In this document: one piece after another, positions 49,175 to 58,092 of the stretch | Position numbering within the stretch: the stretch's first letter is position 1 | How the letters are laid out: every line of letters begins with the position of its first letter | Assembly (NCBI GenBank): GCA_021802825.1 | Contig: JAJZRG010000013.1 | Coordinates: forward strand, 18,510-82,509 | DNA from: Chloroflexota bacterium | GTDB taxonomy: Bacteria; Chloroflexota; Limnocylindria; Limnocylindrales; CSP1-4 | Length of the DNA: 64,000 nt | Reading direction: 5' to 3' | Notes under the pieces: generated by a model | What the model was told of the DNA's origin: nothing | The model's database searches: none | The model's input: only the letters and a program-made list of their open reading frames with translations | Made by a program: the position numbers and the translations under genes

Positions 49175-50035
49175 TCAGCGCGGGTAGGTGTGGAACCCGC
49201 GGCCCGTCTTCTGGCCCAGGTGCCCCGCATCGACCAGCTCGACCAGCACCCGCGGCGGCTCGAACTGCGCTCCGCCCAGTCCCTCGTGGAGCACGCGCAT
49301 GACGCCGAGGCACACGTCGAGCCCGATGAAGTCCGCGAGCTCGAGCGGGCCCATCGGGTGGTTGAGCCCCACCCGCGCCCCAGTGTCGATGTCGTCGGCC
49401 GTGCCCGTCCCCTCCTCGTAGGCGCGCATCGCCTCGGCGAGGAGCGGCATGAGGACGCGGTTGACGAGGAACCCCGGCCGGTCCGCGCTGACGATCACCT
49501 GCTTGCCGAGCTCGTCGGCCAGGGCGCGGATCGCCGCCTCGGCAACTTCGCCGGTGGCCGCGCCGCGGATCAGCTCGATGAGCGGCATGACCGGGACGGG
49601 GCTGAAGAAGTGCATCCCCAGGAACTGGGGCCGACGCGCCTCCGAGGTGGCGGCGGCGAGTCGGTCGATCGAGATCGACGAGGTGTTGGAGGCGAAGATG
49701 GCGGCCGCCGGGGCGATCGCGTCGAGCGACCTCCAGAGCGCGGTCTTGACCAGCTCGTCCTCGAACACGGCCTCGATCACCAGGTCCGCGGCGCGTGCTG
49801 AGGAGAGCTCGTCGGTGGCTGTGACGCGGGCCAGGGTGGCCTCGCGCTCCGCCTGGGTGATCCGCCCCTTCGCCACGGCCCGCTCGAGGTTCGCCGCGAT
49901 CCGCGCCCTGCCGGCCTCGGCCCGCGTGAGGTCGGGCTCGTAGAGGGTCACGCGCTTGCCGATCGCGGCGTGGACCTGCGCGATGCCGTGGCCCATGAGG
50001 CCGGCGCCGGCGACGAAGACGTGGTCGATGCTCAT
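49175..50035 (-). CDS. 3-hydroxybutyryl-CoA dehydrogenase
   Basis: A 286-residue 3HCDH. N-terminal NAD site VFVAGAGLMGHGIAQ, catalytic His in LGMHFFSPVPVMPLIE, catalytic Glu/Asn in VNRVLMPLLAEA and the C-terminal helical domain (VGLNHPMGPLELADFIGLD in part). GGGAGGAGA precedes the ATG, which overlaps the meaB stop. With the thiolase downstream it covers two consecutive steps of short-chain acyl-CoA metabolism. Confidence 0.93.
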   Translation of the reverse strand: MSIDHVFVAGAGLMGHGIAQVHAAIGKRVTLYEPDLTRAEAGRARIAANLERAVAKGRITQAEREATLARVTATDELSSARAADLVIEAVFEDELVKTALWRSLDAIAPAAAIFASNTSSISIDRLAAATSEARRPQFLGMHFFSPVPVMPLIELIRGAATGEVAEAAIRALADELGKQVIVSADRPGFLVNRVLMPLLAEAMRAYEEGTGTADDIDTGARVGLNHPMGPLELADFIGLDVCLGVMRVLHEGLGGAQFEPPRVLVELVDAGHLGQKTGRGFHTYPR

Positions 50036-51027
50036 GGCGTCTCCTCCCGACCAAGGGCGGCGAGCAGCACGTCCGCGGCCGCATACGGGTCGATGTCGTG
50101 GCGGGCGACGGCGTCAAGGGCGGCGGCGGTCTCGCCAGCGAGCGCAGGCGACGCGAGGCGGTGCCAGAGTCGCTCCACGAGGACGGCACGAACCTGCGCC
50201 GCCGCCCTGGCCCGGCGCGCGGCCGGCGTGGCCTCGCTGGCACCCACAGCGCGATGGCGGTCGAGCGCGGCGACGAGCTCCGGCACGCCATCGCCGGAGA
50301 CCGCCGTCGTGATCAGCACCTCGGGGCGCTTGGCGGGCGGGCGGTCTGCCTGGGCCTGGCCGGCGGGCGCCAGCATGGCGCGGAGCTGGGCCGCGGTCCG
50401 CTGCGCTCCCGGCCGGTCGCCCTTGTTCACCACGACGATGTCGGCCACCTCGAGCAGGCCGGCCTTGATCGCCTGCACCTCGTCGCCCATCTCGGGTGCC
50501 TCGAGCACGACCGTCGTATCGGCCGCCGCGGCCACCTCGACCTCGCTCTGGCCCGTGCCGACGGTCTCGAGCAGGACGATGTCGAACCCGGCGGCGTCGA
50601 GCACGGCGGCGGCAGACGTGGACGTGGCGGCGAGCCCGCCCGCGTGCCCGCGCGACGCCATGGAGCGGATGAACACCCCGTCGTCCTGCGCGTAGCCCTG
50701 CATCCGGACGCGGTCGCCCAGGAGCGCTCCGCCGGTGATCGGCGACGACGGGTCCACCGCGACGACCGCGACGGTCCGGCCGGCGGCCCGCAGCTGCGCG
50801 ATGACGGCGGCCACGAGCGTGGACTTCCCGGCGCCCGGCGGCCCGGTGATCCCCACCAGGTGGGCGCCCCCCGCCAGCGGGTACAGGCGCCGGAGCGCCT
50901 CCTCGGCGACGGGCGTGTGGTTCTCGACCGCGGTCAGGAGCCGGGCGAGCGACCGGCGGTCGCCGGCACGGGCCGTGTCGGCCAGGGCTGCGGCCCGCTC
51001 GGCCGGCGAGCCGGCGGGGTCGGTCAC
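50032..51027 (-). CDS. meaB: methylmalonyl-CoA mutase-associated GTPase MeaB
   Basis: A 331-residue G3E-family GTPase that loads and protects adenosylcobalamin in methylmalonyl-CoA mutase. Walker [14 protein letters not shown], then [18 protein letters not shown], Walker [12 protein letters not shown] and base-specificity VVNKGD. The GTG at 51027 overlaps the stop of the B12-binding subunit gene (GTGA). The frame upstream is open but lies in that gene. The neighbour pairing fits its chaperone role exactly. Confidence 0.95.
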   Translation of the reverse strand: MTDPAGSPAERAAALADTARAGDRRSLARLLTAVENHTPVAEEALRRLYPLAGGAHLVGITGPPGAGKSTLVAAVIAQLRAAGRTVAVVAVDPSSPITGGALLGDRVRMQGYAQDDGVFIRSMASRGHAGGLAATSTSAAAVLDAAGFDIVLLETVGTGQSEVEVAAAADTTVVLEAPEMGDEVQAIKAGLLEVADIVVVNKGDRPGAQRTAAQLRAMLAPAGQAQADRPPAKRPEVLITTAVSGDGVPELVAALDRHRAVGASEATPAARRARAAAQVRAVLVERLWHRLASPALAGETAAALDAVARHDIDPYAAADVLLAALGREETP

Positions 51028-51431
51028 GCCTCGCGCGGGGTCGCGTGGGCGCGGATGAAGTCGGCGACCTCGCGGATGGTGGTGCCGGGGCCGAACACGC
51101 CGGCCACGCCCGCCGCCCGGAGCTCCTCCACGTCGTCGTCGGGGATGATCCCGCCCACCGTGACCAGCACGTCGCGCATCCCCCGCTCGCGGAGCTGGTC
51201 CAGGACGCGCGGCACCAGGGTCATGTGGGCGCCCGACAGGATCGACATGCCCACGACGTCCACGTCCTCCTGGAGGGCGGCAGTGACGATCATGTCGGGG
51301 GTCTGGCGGAGGCCGGTGTAGACCACCTCGAAGCCCTCGTCGCGGAGGCCACGCGCCAGCACCTTCGCGCCGCGGTCGTGGCCGTCGAGCCCGGGCTTGG
51401 CGATCAGCACCTTCAGCGGTCGGTCGGTCAT
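51024..51431 (-). CDS. cobalamin-binding subunit of methylmalonyl-CoA mutase
   Basis: A 135-residue B12-binding domain: the lower axial His in [10 protein letters not shown] (DxHxxG), the SILSGAH loop and GGIIPDDD. It equals the C-terminal domain of the mutase, present as a separate small subunit; the large catalytic subunit is not in the window. The ATG at 51431 is six bases after TACAAT, so the message is probably leaderless. It heads the B12 domain-meaB-dehydrogenase-thiolase unit. Confidence 0.93.
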   Translation of the reverse strand: MTDRPLKVLIAKPGLDGHDRGAKVLARGLRDEGFEVVYTGLRQTPDMIVTAALQEDVDVVGMSILSGAHMTLVPRVLDQLRERGMRDVLVTVGGIIPDDDVEELRAAGVAGVFGPGTTIREVADFIRAHATPREA

Positions 51432-51437
51432 GGCTGG

Positions 51438-51443
51438 ATTGTA
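51438..51443 (-). promoter_or_regulatory. -10 box, leaderless start of the B12-binding subunit
   Basis: TACAAT on the minus strand, six bases, then ATG at 51431. Closest of the set to the sigma-70 consensus. Confidence 0.6.
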
Positions 51444-51530
51444 GGCGCTGCGAACGGGCCCTCGTCCGGCGAATCCCGGGCGATCCTTCTGATATGCCCG
51501 TGCGACGTCGGCCGACGAACTGCGATGCCC

Positions 51531-51894
51531 AGCGCCTCCCGGGGCCCGGACGGCGCGCTGTACCTCGGCACCCTGGCGCTGGTTGACTCGCTGGGCCCCA
51601 TGCTCGACCCGAGCCTGCCCGCACCCCACCCGCCGCGATCGTGTACCGGGTGAACCCGGCCGCCGCCAACCCGTCGAGCCTCTCGAGCGTGCTCTCGCTC
51701 GCGACGCCGTGGGCGAGCGGGCTGTGGCCGATCAACGGCTGCGCCGCCGACGGCAAGAACCTCTACGTGTCCGAGCTGGTCTCGGGCGCCGGGCCGAGCG
51801 GGCCCTTGGGCGACGTGGTGGCGATCCCGTTCTCGAACCCAACGACGCAGACCTCGCTCACCGGCGGCCCCTTCGCGTGGGGGGCGGTCAGGAC
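51531..51894 (+). pseudogene. fragment of a ScyD/ScyE-like secreted protein, frameshifted
   Basis: Plus-strand translation gives [20 protein letters not shown] in one frame (from 51531), then [19 protein letters not shown] and LYVSELVSG..GDVVAIPFS in the next frame. The two read as one protein of the beta-propeller ScyD/ScyE type with a one-base shift at a CCCC run (51624-51627). It has no start region and runs into the end of folE, so both ends are missing. A remnant seems more likely than a sequencing error alone. Confidence 0.5.
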
Positions 51895-52565
51895 TCGGGC
51901 GGGCGGCGCCCGATGTGCGCGAAGAACTCGGCGCGGGTCTTGTCGTTGCGCCGGAACAGCCCCAGTACCGCCGCGGTCGTCATGACCGTGCCGGGCTTGC
52001 GCACGCCCCGCATCGCAGCGCACAAGTGAGTGGCCTCGAGCACCACGCCCACGCCATCGGGCTGGAGCCGCTCCATCAGGAGCTCGGCGATCTGCGTCGT
52101 CATGCGCTCCTGCACCTGGAGGCGGCGAGCGTACATCTCCACGATCCGCGGGATCTTCGACAGCCCGATCACATGGCCCTTGGGGATGTACGCGACGTGG
52201 GCCCGGCCGAAGAACGGCAGCAGGTGGTGCTCGCACAGCGAGTGGAACTCGATGTCCTTGACCACGACCATCTCCGAGTAGTCCACCTCGAAGATCGCGC
52301 GGTTGATGAGGCGCTCGACGTCCACGTGGTAACCGGCCGTGAGCTCGCGGTACATGCGGTGCATGCGGGCCGGGGTGTCGAGCAGGCCCTCGCGCTTGGG
52401 GTCCTCGCCGATCTCGACGATGATCTGGCGCACGGCCGACTCGATCCGCCCGTTGGAGTGCCCGTCACTCAGCGTGGGGGGTGCGTCGTCCCCGCTGTCA
52501 GTCTCGATCTCGTCAACGATGCGACGAACATGCTCGGGCAGCGTGGCAGGGTCGTGATGCGGCAT
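51888..52565 (-). CDS. folE: GTP cyclohydrolase I
   Basis: First enzyme of tetrahydrofolate synthesis, 225 residues. Zinc ligands Cys and His in [12 protein letters not shown] and Cys in THLCAAMRG are present; the later [15 protein letters not shown] is family-typical. The ATG at 52565 is preferred over a GTG at 52589, because a TACCAT -10 lies six bases upstream of it and would fall inside the longer version. The first 40 residues are a variable acidic extension. Confidence 0.95.
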   Translation of the reverse strand: MPHHDPATLPEHVRRIVDEIETDSGDDAPPTLSDGHSNGRIESAVRQIIVEIGEDPKREGLLDTPARMHRMYRELTAGYHVDVERLINRAIFEVDYSEMVVVKDIEFHSLCEHHLLPFFGRAHVAYIPKGHVIGLSKIPRIVEMYARRLQVQERMTTQIAELLMERLQPDGVGVVLEATHLCAAMRGVRKPGTVMTTAAVLGLFRRNDKTRAEFFAHIGRRPPES

Positions 52566-52571
52566 CGGCCG

Positions 52572-52577
52572 ATGGTA
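52572..52577 (-). promoter_or_regulatory. -10 box, leaderless start of folE
   Basis: TACCAT on the minus strand, then six bases and the ATG at 52565. Confidence 0.5.
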
Positions 52578-52703
52578 CTCCGCGGCCACTCGGCGGCGGT
52601 CGCTGCCCGCCGGTCGCGAGGGGACGCCTCGCCGCGATCCGTCCCCCTCGCCGCGATCCGTCCTCTCGCCGCCCGGGGCGATACGAGCGGCGCCAGCGGC
52701 GCG

Positions 52704-53678
52704 TCAGCGAGCAACGCCGAGGATCGCCGCCGTGACGTCGGCGGGACGGTAGCGCGGCAGGTTGTGCGAGGTGCCCGCGAAGCCGACGACGCCGACCGCG
52801 CCGAAGCCGGCCGCAACCCGTGCCTCAGCGGCCCGCCTGAGCTCTGCCAGCCGCGGCCCGGGATCGCCAGCCGCCATCGCAACGAGCGCGATGACAGGCG
52901 CAGCGACGCGCGGCAGGACCGCCGCCGGGTCGTAGGCGAGGAGTGTCGGCACTATGGCCGCCAGGACGAACGGCCGGACGGCTTGCACCACGTGCCCGGC
53001 GGCGCTCTCGACCACCGCGTCGCGCGCCGCTCGCTCCTGGTCGGCATCCCAGCTCGCCTCGTCGAAGGCCCGTCGGTCGGCCAGCCAGGCGTCCATCGAG
53101 CGGAGCACCTCCGGCGGCTCCTCGAGCGATCGCAGCAGCTCGTCGGCGTCGACGTCGCCCGTCTCGGCCAGCCGCTCCATCCCGCCGTCCACGAGCACGA
53201 GACCCGCGCACCGCTCCCCGATGGCAGCGGCCGTGGCAGCGGCGACACACGCCCCGAAGCCGTGCCCGGCCAGCACCACCCGCCCGTCGGCACCCGCGAT
53301 CCCCGACGCATCGGCGACCAGCGCGGCGTCCTCACCCAGCGTGTCGAGGTCGTACCCGTCGGGCGGCGAGTCCGAGAGCCCGTGCCCGCGCAGGTCCATG
53401 ACGGATGTCCGACGCACGCGTGCCAGCCGTCGCGCGACCGGCGCCCACGACCAGGCCGGCGACAACAGCCCGGGGACCAGGAGCACGCCGGGGCCGGTGG
53501 CGGACGCGCCGTGCTCCGCGGCGGACGCGCCCGGCCCGCCCCAGTCGAGGAAGTGCAGCCGCACGCCTCCCCCGCCTCCCGCCAGGAACCCATTCGGCTC
53601 CAGCGAGGTGTCGGGCGGCGGCGCCAGCACGAGGTCGATCTCGATCGGCTGCAGCGGCGCGTCGGCGGGGAGGGTCAC
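52704..53678 (-). CDS. alpha/beta hydrolase-fold protein without nucleophile serine
   Basis: A 324-residue alpha/beta hydrolase. The oxyanion region HFLDWGGPG and PGLLSPAWSW, DLRGHGLSD and a C-terminal GTSHNLPRYRP with the expected His are present. The nucleophile elbow reads AGHGFGA, that is Gly in place of Ser in GxSxG; the codon is GGC. Without it ordinary ester hydrolysis is unlikely. The start is a GTG seven bases after TATCCT, in a promoter shared with the divergent zincin gene. It may be a binding protein or a lyase-like variant. Confidence 0.8.
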   Translation of the reverse strand: MTLPADAPLQPIEIDLVLAPPPDTSLEPNGFLAGGGGGVRLHFLDWGGPGASAAEHGASATGPGVLLVPGLLSPAWSWAPVARRLARVRRTSVMDLRGHGLSDSPPDGYDLDTLGEDAALVADASGIAGADGRVVLAGHGFGACVAAATAAAIGERCAGLVLVDGGMERLAETGDVDADELLRSLEEPPEVLRSMDAWLADRRAFDEASWDADQERAARDAVVESAAGHVVQAVRPFVLAAIVPTLLAYDPAAVLPRVAAPVIALVAMAAGDPGPRLAELRRAAEARVAAGFGAVGVVGFAGTSHNLPRYRPADVTAAILGVAR

Positions 53679-53684
53679 GGCGGC

Positions 53685-53691
53685 TAGGATA
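53685..53691. promoter_or_regulatory. overlapping divergent -10 boxes
   Basis: TAGGATA at 53685-53691 gives TAGGAT on the plus strand (seven bases before the ATG at 53698) and TATCCT on the minus strand (seven bases before the GTG at 53678). Only 19 bases separate the two start codons, so each -35 must lie inside the other gene. Both messages would be leaderless. Confidence 0.6.
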
Positions 53692-53697
53692 GGCGCA

Positions 53698-54117
53698 ATG
53701 GTGAAGCAACGGCGCGGTTCGAGGTTGGCGCCGCGGCGTGCCCCCCGGTCGGCCCACGTCGGCTTCGACCGGCTCGTGGACCGGGCCATCGCCTCCATCC
53801 CGGCCCGGTTCCGCACGGCCCTCGATGGCGTCGCGGTCGTGATCGCCGACGAGCCCACGGCCGACCACCGCCGCGAGAACGGCCTGGGGCGCGACGAGAC
53901 CCTCTACGGGCTCTACGAGGGGGTGCCGCTCGACGAGTGGGGCGGCGACTGGCTGCCCGTCCCGACGCGCATCCTGATCTTCCGCCTGCCGCTCGAGGAG
54001 GACTTCCCGGACCCCGACGAGCTGGCCGACGAGGTGCGCGTCACGCTCCTCCACGAGCTTGCACACCACCTCGGGATCCACGACGAGGAGCGGCTGCGCG
54101 AGCTGGGGATCGACTAG
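53698..54117 (+). CDS. zincin-like metallopeptidase
   Basis: A 139-residue protein of the small zincin family (PF06262-type). The active-site helix LLHELAHHLGIHDEERLRELG provides HExxH with a third ligand, His or Asp, six residues on; a typical short form. The first 20 residues are basic. It is transcribed divergently from the hydrolase-fold gene from a leaderless start. Biological substrate unknown. Confidence 0.82.
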   Translation: MVKQRRGSRLAPRRAPRSAHVGFDRLVDRAIASIPARFRTALDGVAVVIADEPTADHRRENGLGRDETLYGLYEGVPLDEWGGDWLPVPTRILIFRLPLEEDFPDPDELADEVRVTLLHELAHHLGIHDEERLRELGID

Positions 54118-54166
54118 GGGCGGCCCGCGGCGAGCGTTGAGCCGAGAGCGGTGATCGCGCCGTCTC

Positions 54167-55330
54167 CTACCCGCCCCGAGGCCAGGGCAATGACACGAGG
54201 CCCAGCAGGAGCGAGACGAGGGCCAGCGCCGCGCTGGCAACAAGGCCCCGCGTGAGCCACGGGTCCCACGCATGGCGGACCGGCAGCGGCTCGCGTCGCC
54301 CCTGCTCGAGGCCCGCGGTGTAGTGGGTCAGCGCGACGAAGGCATGGACCGCGGGGGCGGCGGCAATCGCCTCGGTGAGCAGCATCAGCGTGCCGTAGGC
54401 GAACACGAGGGCGGCCGCCAGCGGCACGACGAGCACCGGCGGGAAGTGACTGTCGAGGCCGGCCCCGGACACGACGCGGGAGACCGTGTCGAGGCCGGCG
54501 CCGAGCCCGAACTGCACGACGAGCCCGGCCAGGACCGAGAACAGCGTGATCACGACAGCGAGCTGCTTGCGGGCGCGCGCGAGGCGGACGGACCGGCGGA
54601 GGGCCTCGATGGTGTCGGCCTCGCCGAGGACGATCCCGGCGGCCGTGTAGATGAACGGTGTCCCCACGACGACACCGACGCCCACCGAGATGGCGTAGCT
54701 GATGGCGTCCACGCGCCCGATGACACCCTGGAGCAAGGCGCTGAGCAGCAGCTGGATGCCGATCGCCAGGATGCCGACCAGGATCTGGGCGCCCAGCACC
54801 GGCCAGAACCGCGCTCGCGCCACGGCGATCGATTCGCGAAGCCGAAGCGGCCGGCCTTCGGCCCGCCCGCCGATCACGGCGGCTGCCAGCGACCGCGCCT
54901 CAACGCCGGCGGCCAGGAACCCGAGAGCGGCGGGGATGCAGGCCAGCATGAGCCACCACAGCCAGAGAGGGAGCTGGGTCCCGCGCGACGCCTCTTCCGC
55001 GTAGGCGTCGAACGCGCCGTTCGCCATCGCGACGCCGAACAGCGTCACCGCCGGCGCCACCGTCACGAGCAGTATCAGCCCGATGTAGAACGATGCGCCG
55101 CGGAGCCCGGCATCGGGACGGGTCAGCAGGTCGAGCGCCATCCCGACGAGGCGTCGCGGGCCGAGCGGGATCGCGAGCGTCTCGGCCGTGGGCGGCGGTG
55201 GTCTCCGCGGCGCGGGGATGGGCTGCGCGCTGGCCCCCAACGGCGCGCCGACGAAGCGGGGCGGTGGCGGCGGCGCGAACGTGGGCGGTGGCGGCGGCAG
55301 GTCGTCGGGCGTGCCCCCGGCTTGGGTCAT
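54167..55330 (-). CDS. multi-pass membrane protein of unknown function
   Basis: A 387-residue protein: a Pro-rich N-terminus (1-50), then about six TM segments (near 80-105, 125-145, 175-200, 215-240, 265-290, 300-325 and 365-382). Segments such as LRESIAVARARFWPVLGAQIL and ALRRSVRLARARKQLAVVI are the amphipathic repeats seen in DUF4013/glycerophosphodiester-membrane-domain-like proteins. Its ATG overlaps the threonine-dehydratase stop. I cannot assign a function. Confidence 0.7.
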   Translation of the reverse strand: MTQAGGTPDDLPPPPPTFAPPPPPRFVGAPLGASAQPIPAPRRPPPPTAETLAIPLGPRRLVGMALDLLTRPDAGLRGASFYIGLILLVTVAPAVTLFGVAMANGAFDAYAEEASRGTQLPLWLWWLMLACIPAALGFLAAGVEARSLAAAVIGGRAEGRPLRLRESIAVARARFWPVLGAQILVGILAIGIQLLLSALLQGVIGRVDAISYAISVGVGVVVGTPFIYTAAGIVLGEADTIEALRRSVRLARARKQLAVVITLFSVLAGLVVQFGLGAGLDTVSRVVSGAGLDSHFPPVLVVPLAAALVFAYGTLMLLTEAIAAAPAVHAFVALTHYTAGLEQGRREPLPVRHAWDPWLTRGLVASAALALVSLLLGLVSLPWPRGG

Positions 55331-56343
55331 GGGGTCGCGCCCAGCTGGACCGTGCCCGCCAGCAGCTCCCCCAGCCGTTCGGGGGCCACATTCCCGCCCG
55401 ACAGGATCACGCACACGCGGTCGCCGTTGCGCAGCGGCACCGCCCCGGTCAGGACGGCGGCCAGCGCGGCGGCGCCGGCGGGCTCGACCACCTGCTTGAG
55501 GCGCTCGACCGAGAAGCGCAGGCCGGCGAGGATGGCGGCGTCCGGGAGGAGCAGGACATCCTCTAGGTAGTGGCGCGCGATGGAGGTGGCCAGGCGCCCG
55601 GCGGACGGGGCGTTGAGGCCGTCGGCGATGCTCCTTGGCGTCAGGGGCACCGGCGCCCCCGCCGCGACCGCGAGGTGCAGCGCGTCGGAGCCCTCGGGCT
55701 CCACGCCATACACGCGGACCCGCGGCCGGCTCTCGCGCAGGGCCACCGTCACGCCCCCGATCAGCCCGCCGCCACCCACAGCCACCACGACGACATCGAC
55801 GTCGGGCAGGTCCTCGAGGATCTCGAGGCCGCAGGAGCCGTTGCCCAGCAGGACCTCGGGGTCGTCGTATGGGTGGACCAGCGTCAGGCCGCGCTCCTCC
55901 CGGACGCGATGCAGATACTCGAGCGACTCGCCGACGTGCGTGCCGTGGAGGGTCACCTCGGCGCCGTAGCCCAGGCAGGCGGCGACCTTCGAGGCGTCCG
56001 CGCCCTCGGGCATCACCACGGTCATGGGAACGCGGGCCTCGCGCGCGGCCCACGCGTACGCCTGCCCGGCGTTGCCCGCCGAGATGGTGATCGCGCCGCG
56101 CCGCCGCTCGTCCGGGGGCAGCGAGTCGATCCTCGCCAGCGCCGCCCGCGCCTTGAACGACCCGGTCTTCTGGAGGTGCTCGGCCTTGAGGTACAGCCGG
56201 TCGTCGGCGAGGCGGACGCCGCGGGCCCTCCCGGCGACGGTCGCCGCGGTCGCGGACGAGAGGATCTGGGTGCGGTGGATGCGCCCCTCGAGGATGCGGC
56301 GCGTGGCTCGGATGGCCGACAGGGTGACGGGCGACTCGCTCAC
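55327..56343 (-). CDS. threonine ammonia-lyase (PLP-dependent)
   Basis: A 338-residue fold-type II PLP enzyme that deaminates threonine/serine. PLP Lys in KTGSFKARAAL, phosphate loop in VAVGGGGLIGG, and SAGNAGQAYAWAA. The regulatory ACT domain of biosynthetic IlvA is absent, so it is a catabolic or short form; serine racemase is a less likely alternative. The GTG at 56343 follows CATACT by six bases. The gene upstream is the divergent arsR. Confidence 0.9.
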   Translation of the reverse strand: MSESPVTLSAIRATRRILEGRIHRTQILSSATAATVAGRARGVRLADDRLYLKAEHLQKTGSFKARAALARIDSLPPDERRRGAITISAGNAGQAYAWAAREARVPMTVVMPEGADASKVAACLGYGAEVTLHGTHVGESLEYLHRVREERGLTLVHPYDDPEVLLGNGSCGLEILEDLPDVDVVVVAVGGGGLIGGVTVALRESRPRVRVYGVEPEGSDALHLAVAAGAPVPLTPRSIADGLNAPSAGRLATSIARHYLEDVLLLPDAAILAGLRFSVERLKQVVEPAGAAALAAVLTGAVPLRNGDRVCVILSGGNVAPERLGELLAGTVQLGATP

Positions 56344-56476
56344 GGCCTGAGTATGCCGCCCCGGGGTGCCTGGATAACGTTCCCGCAGGGAAGATAGGAG
56401 CGACCGCGGCAGGAACTCGACACGAGCTTGACGCGGCGCGGTCGGCGCGACCACGACGATACGCGGCCACAACGAT

Positions 56477-56507
56477 ACTTGCGTTCTTGCGCAATTGGTG
56501 AGAGACT
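56477..56507 (+). promoter_or_regulatory. arsR promoter with TTGCGCAA operator
   Basis: ACTTGCGTTCTTGCGCAA at 56477-56494 is identical to 60245-60262. TTGCGT (56479-56484) and GAGACT (56502-56507) are 17 bases apart, and the GTG follows seven bases later. The operator covers the -35 and spacer, fitting autorepression. Confidence 0.65.
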
Positions 56508-56514
56508 TGTCGGC

Positions 56515-56808
56515 GTGATCGACATCGCAACCACCGAGGGCGCGCGCGCCAGGTCGGCGGCCGTCGCGCGAGCCCTCGGCGACCCGAAGCGCCTGTGCGT
56601 CCTCGAGTCCCTCGCCGCGGGCGAGGTCTCGGTTGGCGATCTGGCAACGCGGGTCGCCTGCCAGGTGCCGAACATGAGCCAGCACCTCGCGGTGCTGCGC
56701 GCCGCCGGCCTGGTCACGGCCCGCCGTGACGGGAACACCGTTTACTACCGTCTCGCAGACCCGCGCGTCCTCGAGGCGTGTCAGCTTCTCTTGTCCATCG
56801 CCCGCTGA
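56515..56808 (+). CDS. ArsR family transcriptional regulator, probable thiol sensor
   Basis: A 97-residue winged-helix repressor: recognition helix in VPNMSQHLAVLRAAGLV and wing in RRDGNTVYYRL. Three cysteines (28, 49, 89) occupy helices 2, 3 and 5. Cys28 and Cys89 are near the redox pair of the SqrR/BigR/YgaV group, so a thiol or persulfide sensor is possible; no CxC metal motif is seen. The GTG at 56515 fits a leaderless start. It is followed by thioredoxin after 37 bases and shares an operator with glutaredoxin and osmC. Confidence 0.85.
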   Translation: MIDIATTEGARARSAAVARALGDPKRLCVLESLAAGEVSVGDLATRVACQVPNMSQHLAVLRAAGLVTARRDGNTVYYRLADPRVLEACQLLLSIAR

Positions 56809-56845
56809 CGGGTGTCCCGCCCTCGCGGGAGAAAGGAGCCGCCCC

Positions 56846-57196
56846 ATGGCGGAGATCAAGCACATCACCGACGCCAACTTCTCGGACTTCCTCATCAATG
56901 GAAGCCGGCCGCTGGTCATCGACTTCTGGGCCGCCTGGTGCGGACCCTGCAAGATGGTCGCGCCGGAGATCGAGAAGCTCGCCGCCAAGTACGACGGCGT
57001 GGTCGATGTGGCCAAGGTGGACGTGGACGCGAACCCGGGCATCTCGCAGGCGTTCGCGGTCATGAGCATCCCCACCATCGCGCTGGTCGAGCCGGGCGAG
57101 CAGCCCAAGCTTCTGCGCCGGGTCGCCGGCTTCCGCCCGCTCCAGCAGCTGGAGCAGGAGTTCGGCCTCGAGAAGCTCGCCGCGCCGGCGAGCTGA
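56846..57196 (+). CDS. trxA: thioredoxin
   Basis: A 116-residue thioredoxin with the active site WAAWCGPCKM (Cys at about 32 and 35), the cis-Pro in MSIPTIAL and the usual length. AAAGGAG lies eight bases before the ATG. It is co-oriented 37 bases after arsR and probably co-transcribed, with a terminator at 57220-57249. Confidence 0.96.
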   Translation: MAEIKHITDANFSDFLINGSRPLVIDFWAAWCGPCKMVAPEIEKLAAKYDGVVDVAKVDVDANPGISQAFAVMSIPTIALVEPGEQPKLLRRVAGFRPLQQLEQEFGLEKLAAPAS

Positions 57197-57219
57197 TCCG
57201 GATCACCCTTGGAGCATTG

Positions 57220-57249
57220 CGGCCCCGGTCATCGACCGGGGCCGTTTCG
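57220..57249 (+). terminator. rho-independent terminator after trxA
   Basis: A perfect 10-base stem, GGCCCCGGTC and GACCGGGGCC (57221-57230 and 57234-57243), with a 3-base loop, then GTTTCG. The T-tract is short. Confidence 0.75.
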
Positions 57250-57280
57250 ATACCGGCGTGCCGGGCGTGACGTCCCGCCG

Positions 57281-57676
57281 CTACCCCGCTGCCCGGCGGT
57301 GACCGAGTCGCAGCCAGGCCTCGGCGCGGTCCAGCGCGAACCGGTCGGGCGCCTTGGGCGTGAATGCGATCCAGCCCGTCCCGCGGGGCGACGGCCGGGT
57401 GTCGGGCGTGCGCAGGGCAGCCGCCGCCACCGGCGCGTCGAGCGCCACCTCGAGCAGGTCCAGGCCCAGGACGGCGAACACCCGCCCGCGGACGGCGAGC
57501 AGCACCACCTCCCCATCGCGGCGTCGCGTCACGCCGTCCAGGTCCTCGAGGACGAGCGCGGCGCGCTCGTCGAGGCTCTCGTCGAGCGCCTCGTCGGCTG
57601 CGGCGGCGCCCGCGGCGGCCTCCGCCTCGTCGAGCGGCGCGTCGTCGTCGTCAGGGTCGCGGCCAGGCTCGTCCAT
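57281..57676 (-). CDS. conserved-looking hypothetical acidic protein
   Basis: A 131-residue protein. The first 50 residues are Asp/Glu/Ala-rich, followed by a small alpha/beta part (EVVLLAVRGRVFAVLGLD, then LDRAEAWLRLG). Codon use is like the neighbours. No family is recognised; no Shine-Dalgarno is clear. It lies 47 bases before the VOC gene stop on the same strand. Confidence 0.55.
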   Translation of the reverse strand: MDEPGRDPDDDDAPLDEAEAAAGAAAADEALDESLDERAALVLEDLDGVTRRRDGEVVLLAVRGRVFAVLGLDLLEVALDAPVAAAALRTPDTRPSPRGTGWIAFTPKAPDRFALDRAEAWLRLGHRRAAG

Positions 57677-57723
57677 CGCGCACAGGGTGCCACACGGGTC
57701 CGGGCCGCGCGACGACCCGAGGG

Positions 57724-58092
57724 CTACATCGGCATGGGGCTGAGCAGCTGGAACAGGTTCCCGTCCGGGTCGGCGAACGTGCAGATCAGGTTGGGCGCCT
57801 GCTCGCTCCCCTCGCCCATCGAGTACGGCTCGGCCACGACGATCCCGCCGGCCGCCCTGAGCCGGTCGAAATCTCGCCGCACATCCTCAGTCTCGAGGTT
57901 CCAGATGATGCGGCCCGGGCTGGTGTTCTGGCCCTTCACCTGGTCGTGCGGGCCGACCGTCAGGAACCCGTCGCCCAGCTGCCACCCGGTGTACCCGCCC
58001 ATCTCGAACCCGGGGGCGCCGAACAAGCGCGTGAAGTACTCGGAGAGGCGGCCGGGATCCTCGGAACCGATCAGGACGCTGTTGAGTTTCAT
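57724..58092 (-). CDS. VOC/glyoxalase superfamily protein
   Basis: A 122-residue vicinal-oxygen-chelate protein with paired beta-alpha-beta-beta-beta modules (LNSVLIGSEDPGRLSEYF, then IIWNLETEDVRRDFDRL, both given in part). The usual metal ligands are not evident: the first strand has no His and the end reads GNLFQLL instead of GNxxEL. It may bind or sequester a small molecule rather than catalyse. GGAGG lies four bases before the ATG. Confidence 0.82.
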   Translation of the reverse strand: MKLNSVLIGSEDPGRLSEYFTRLFGAPGFEMGGYTGWQLGDGFLTVGPHDQVKGQNTSPGRIIWNLETEDVRRDFDRLRAAGGIVVAEPYSMGEGSEQAPNLICTFADPDGNLFQLLSPMPM

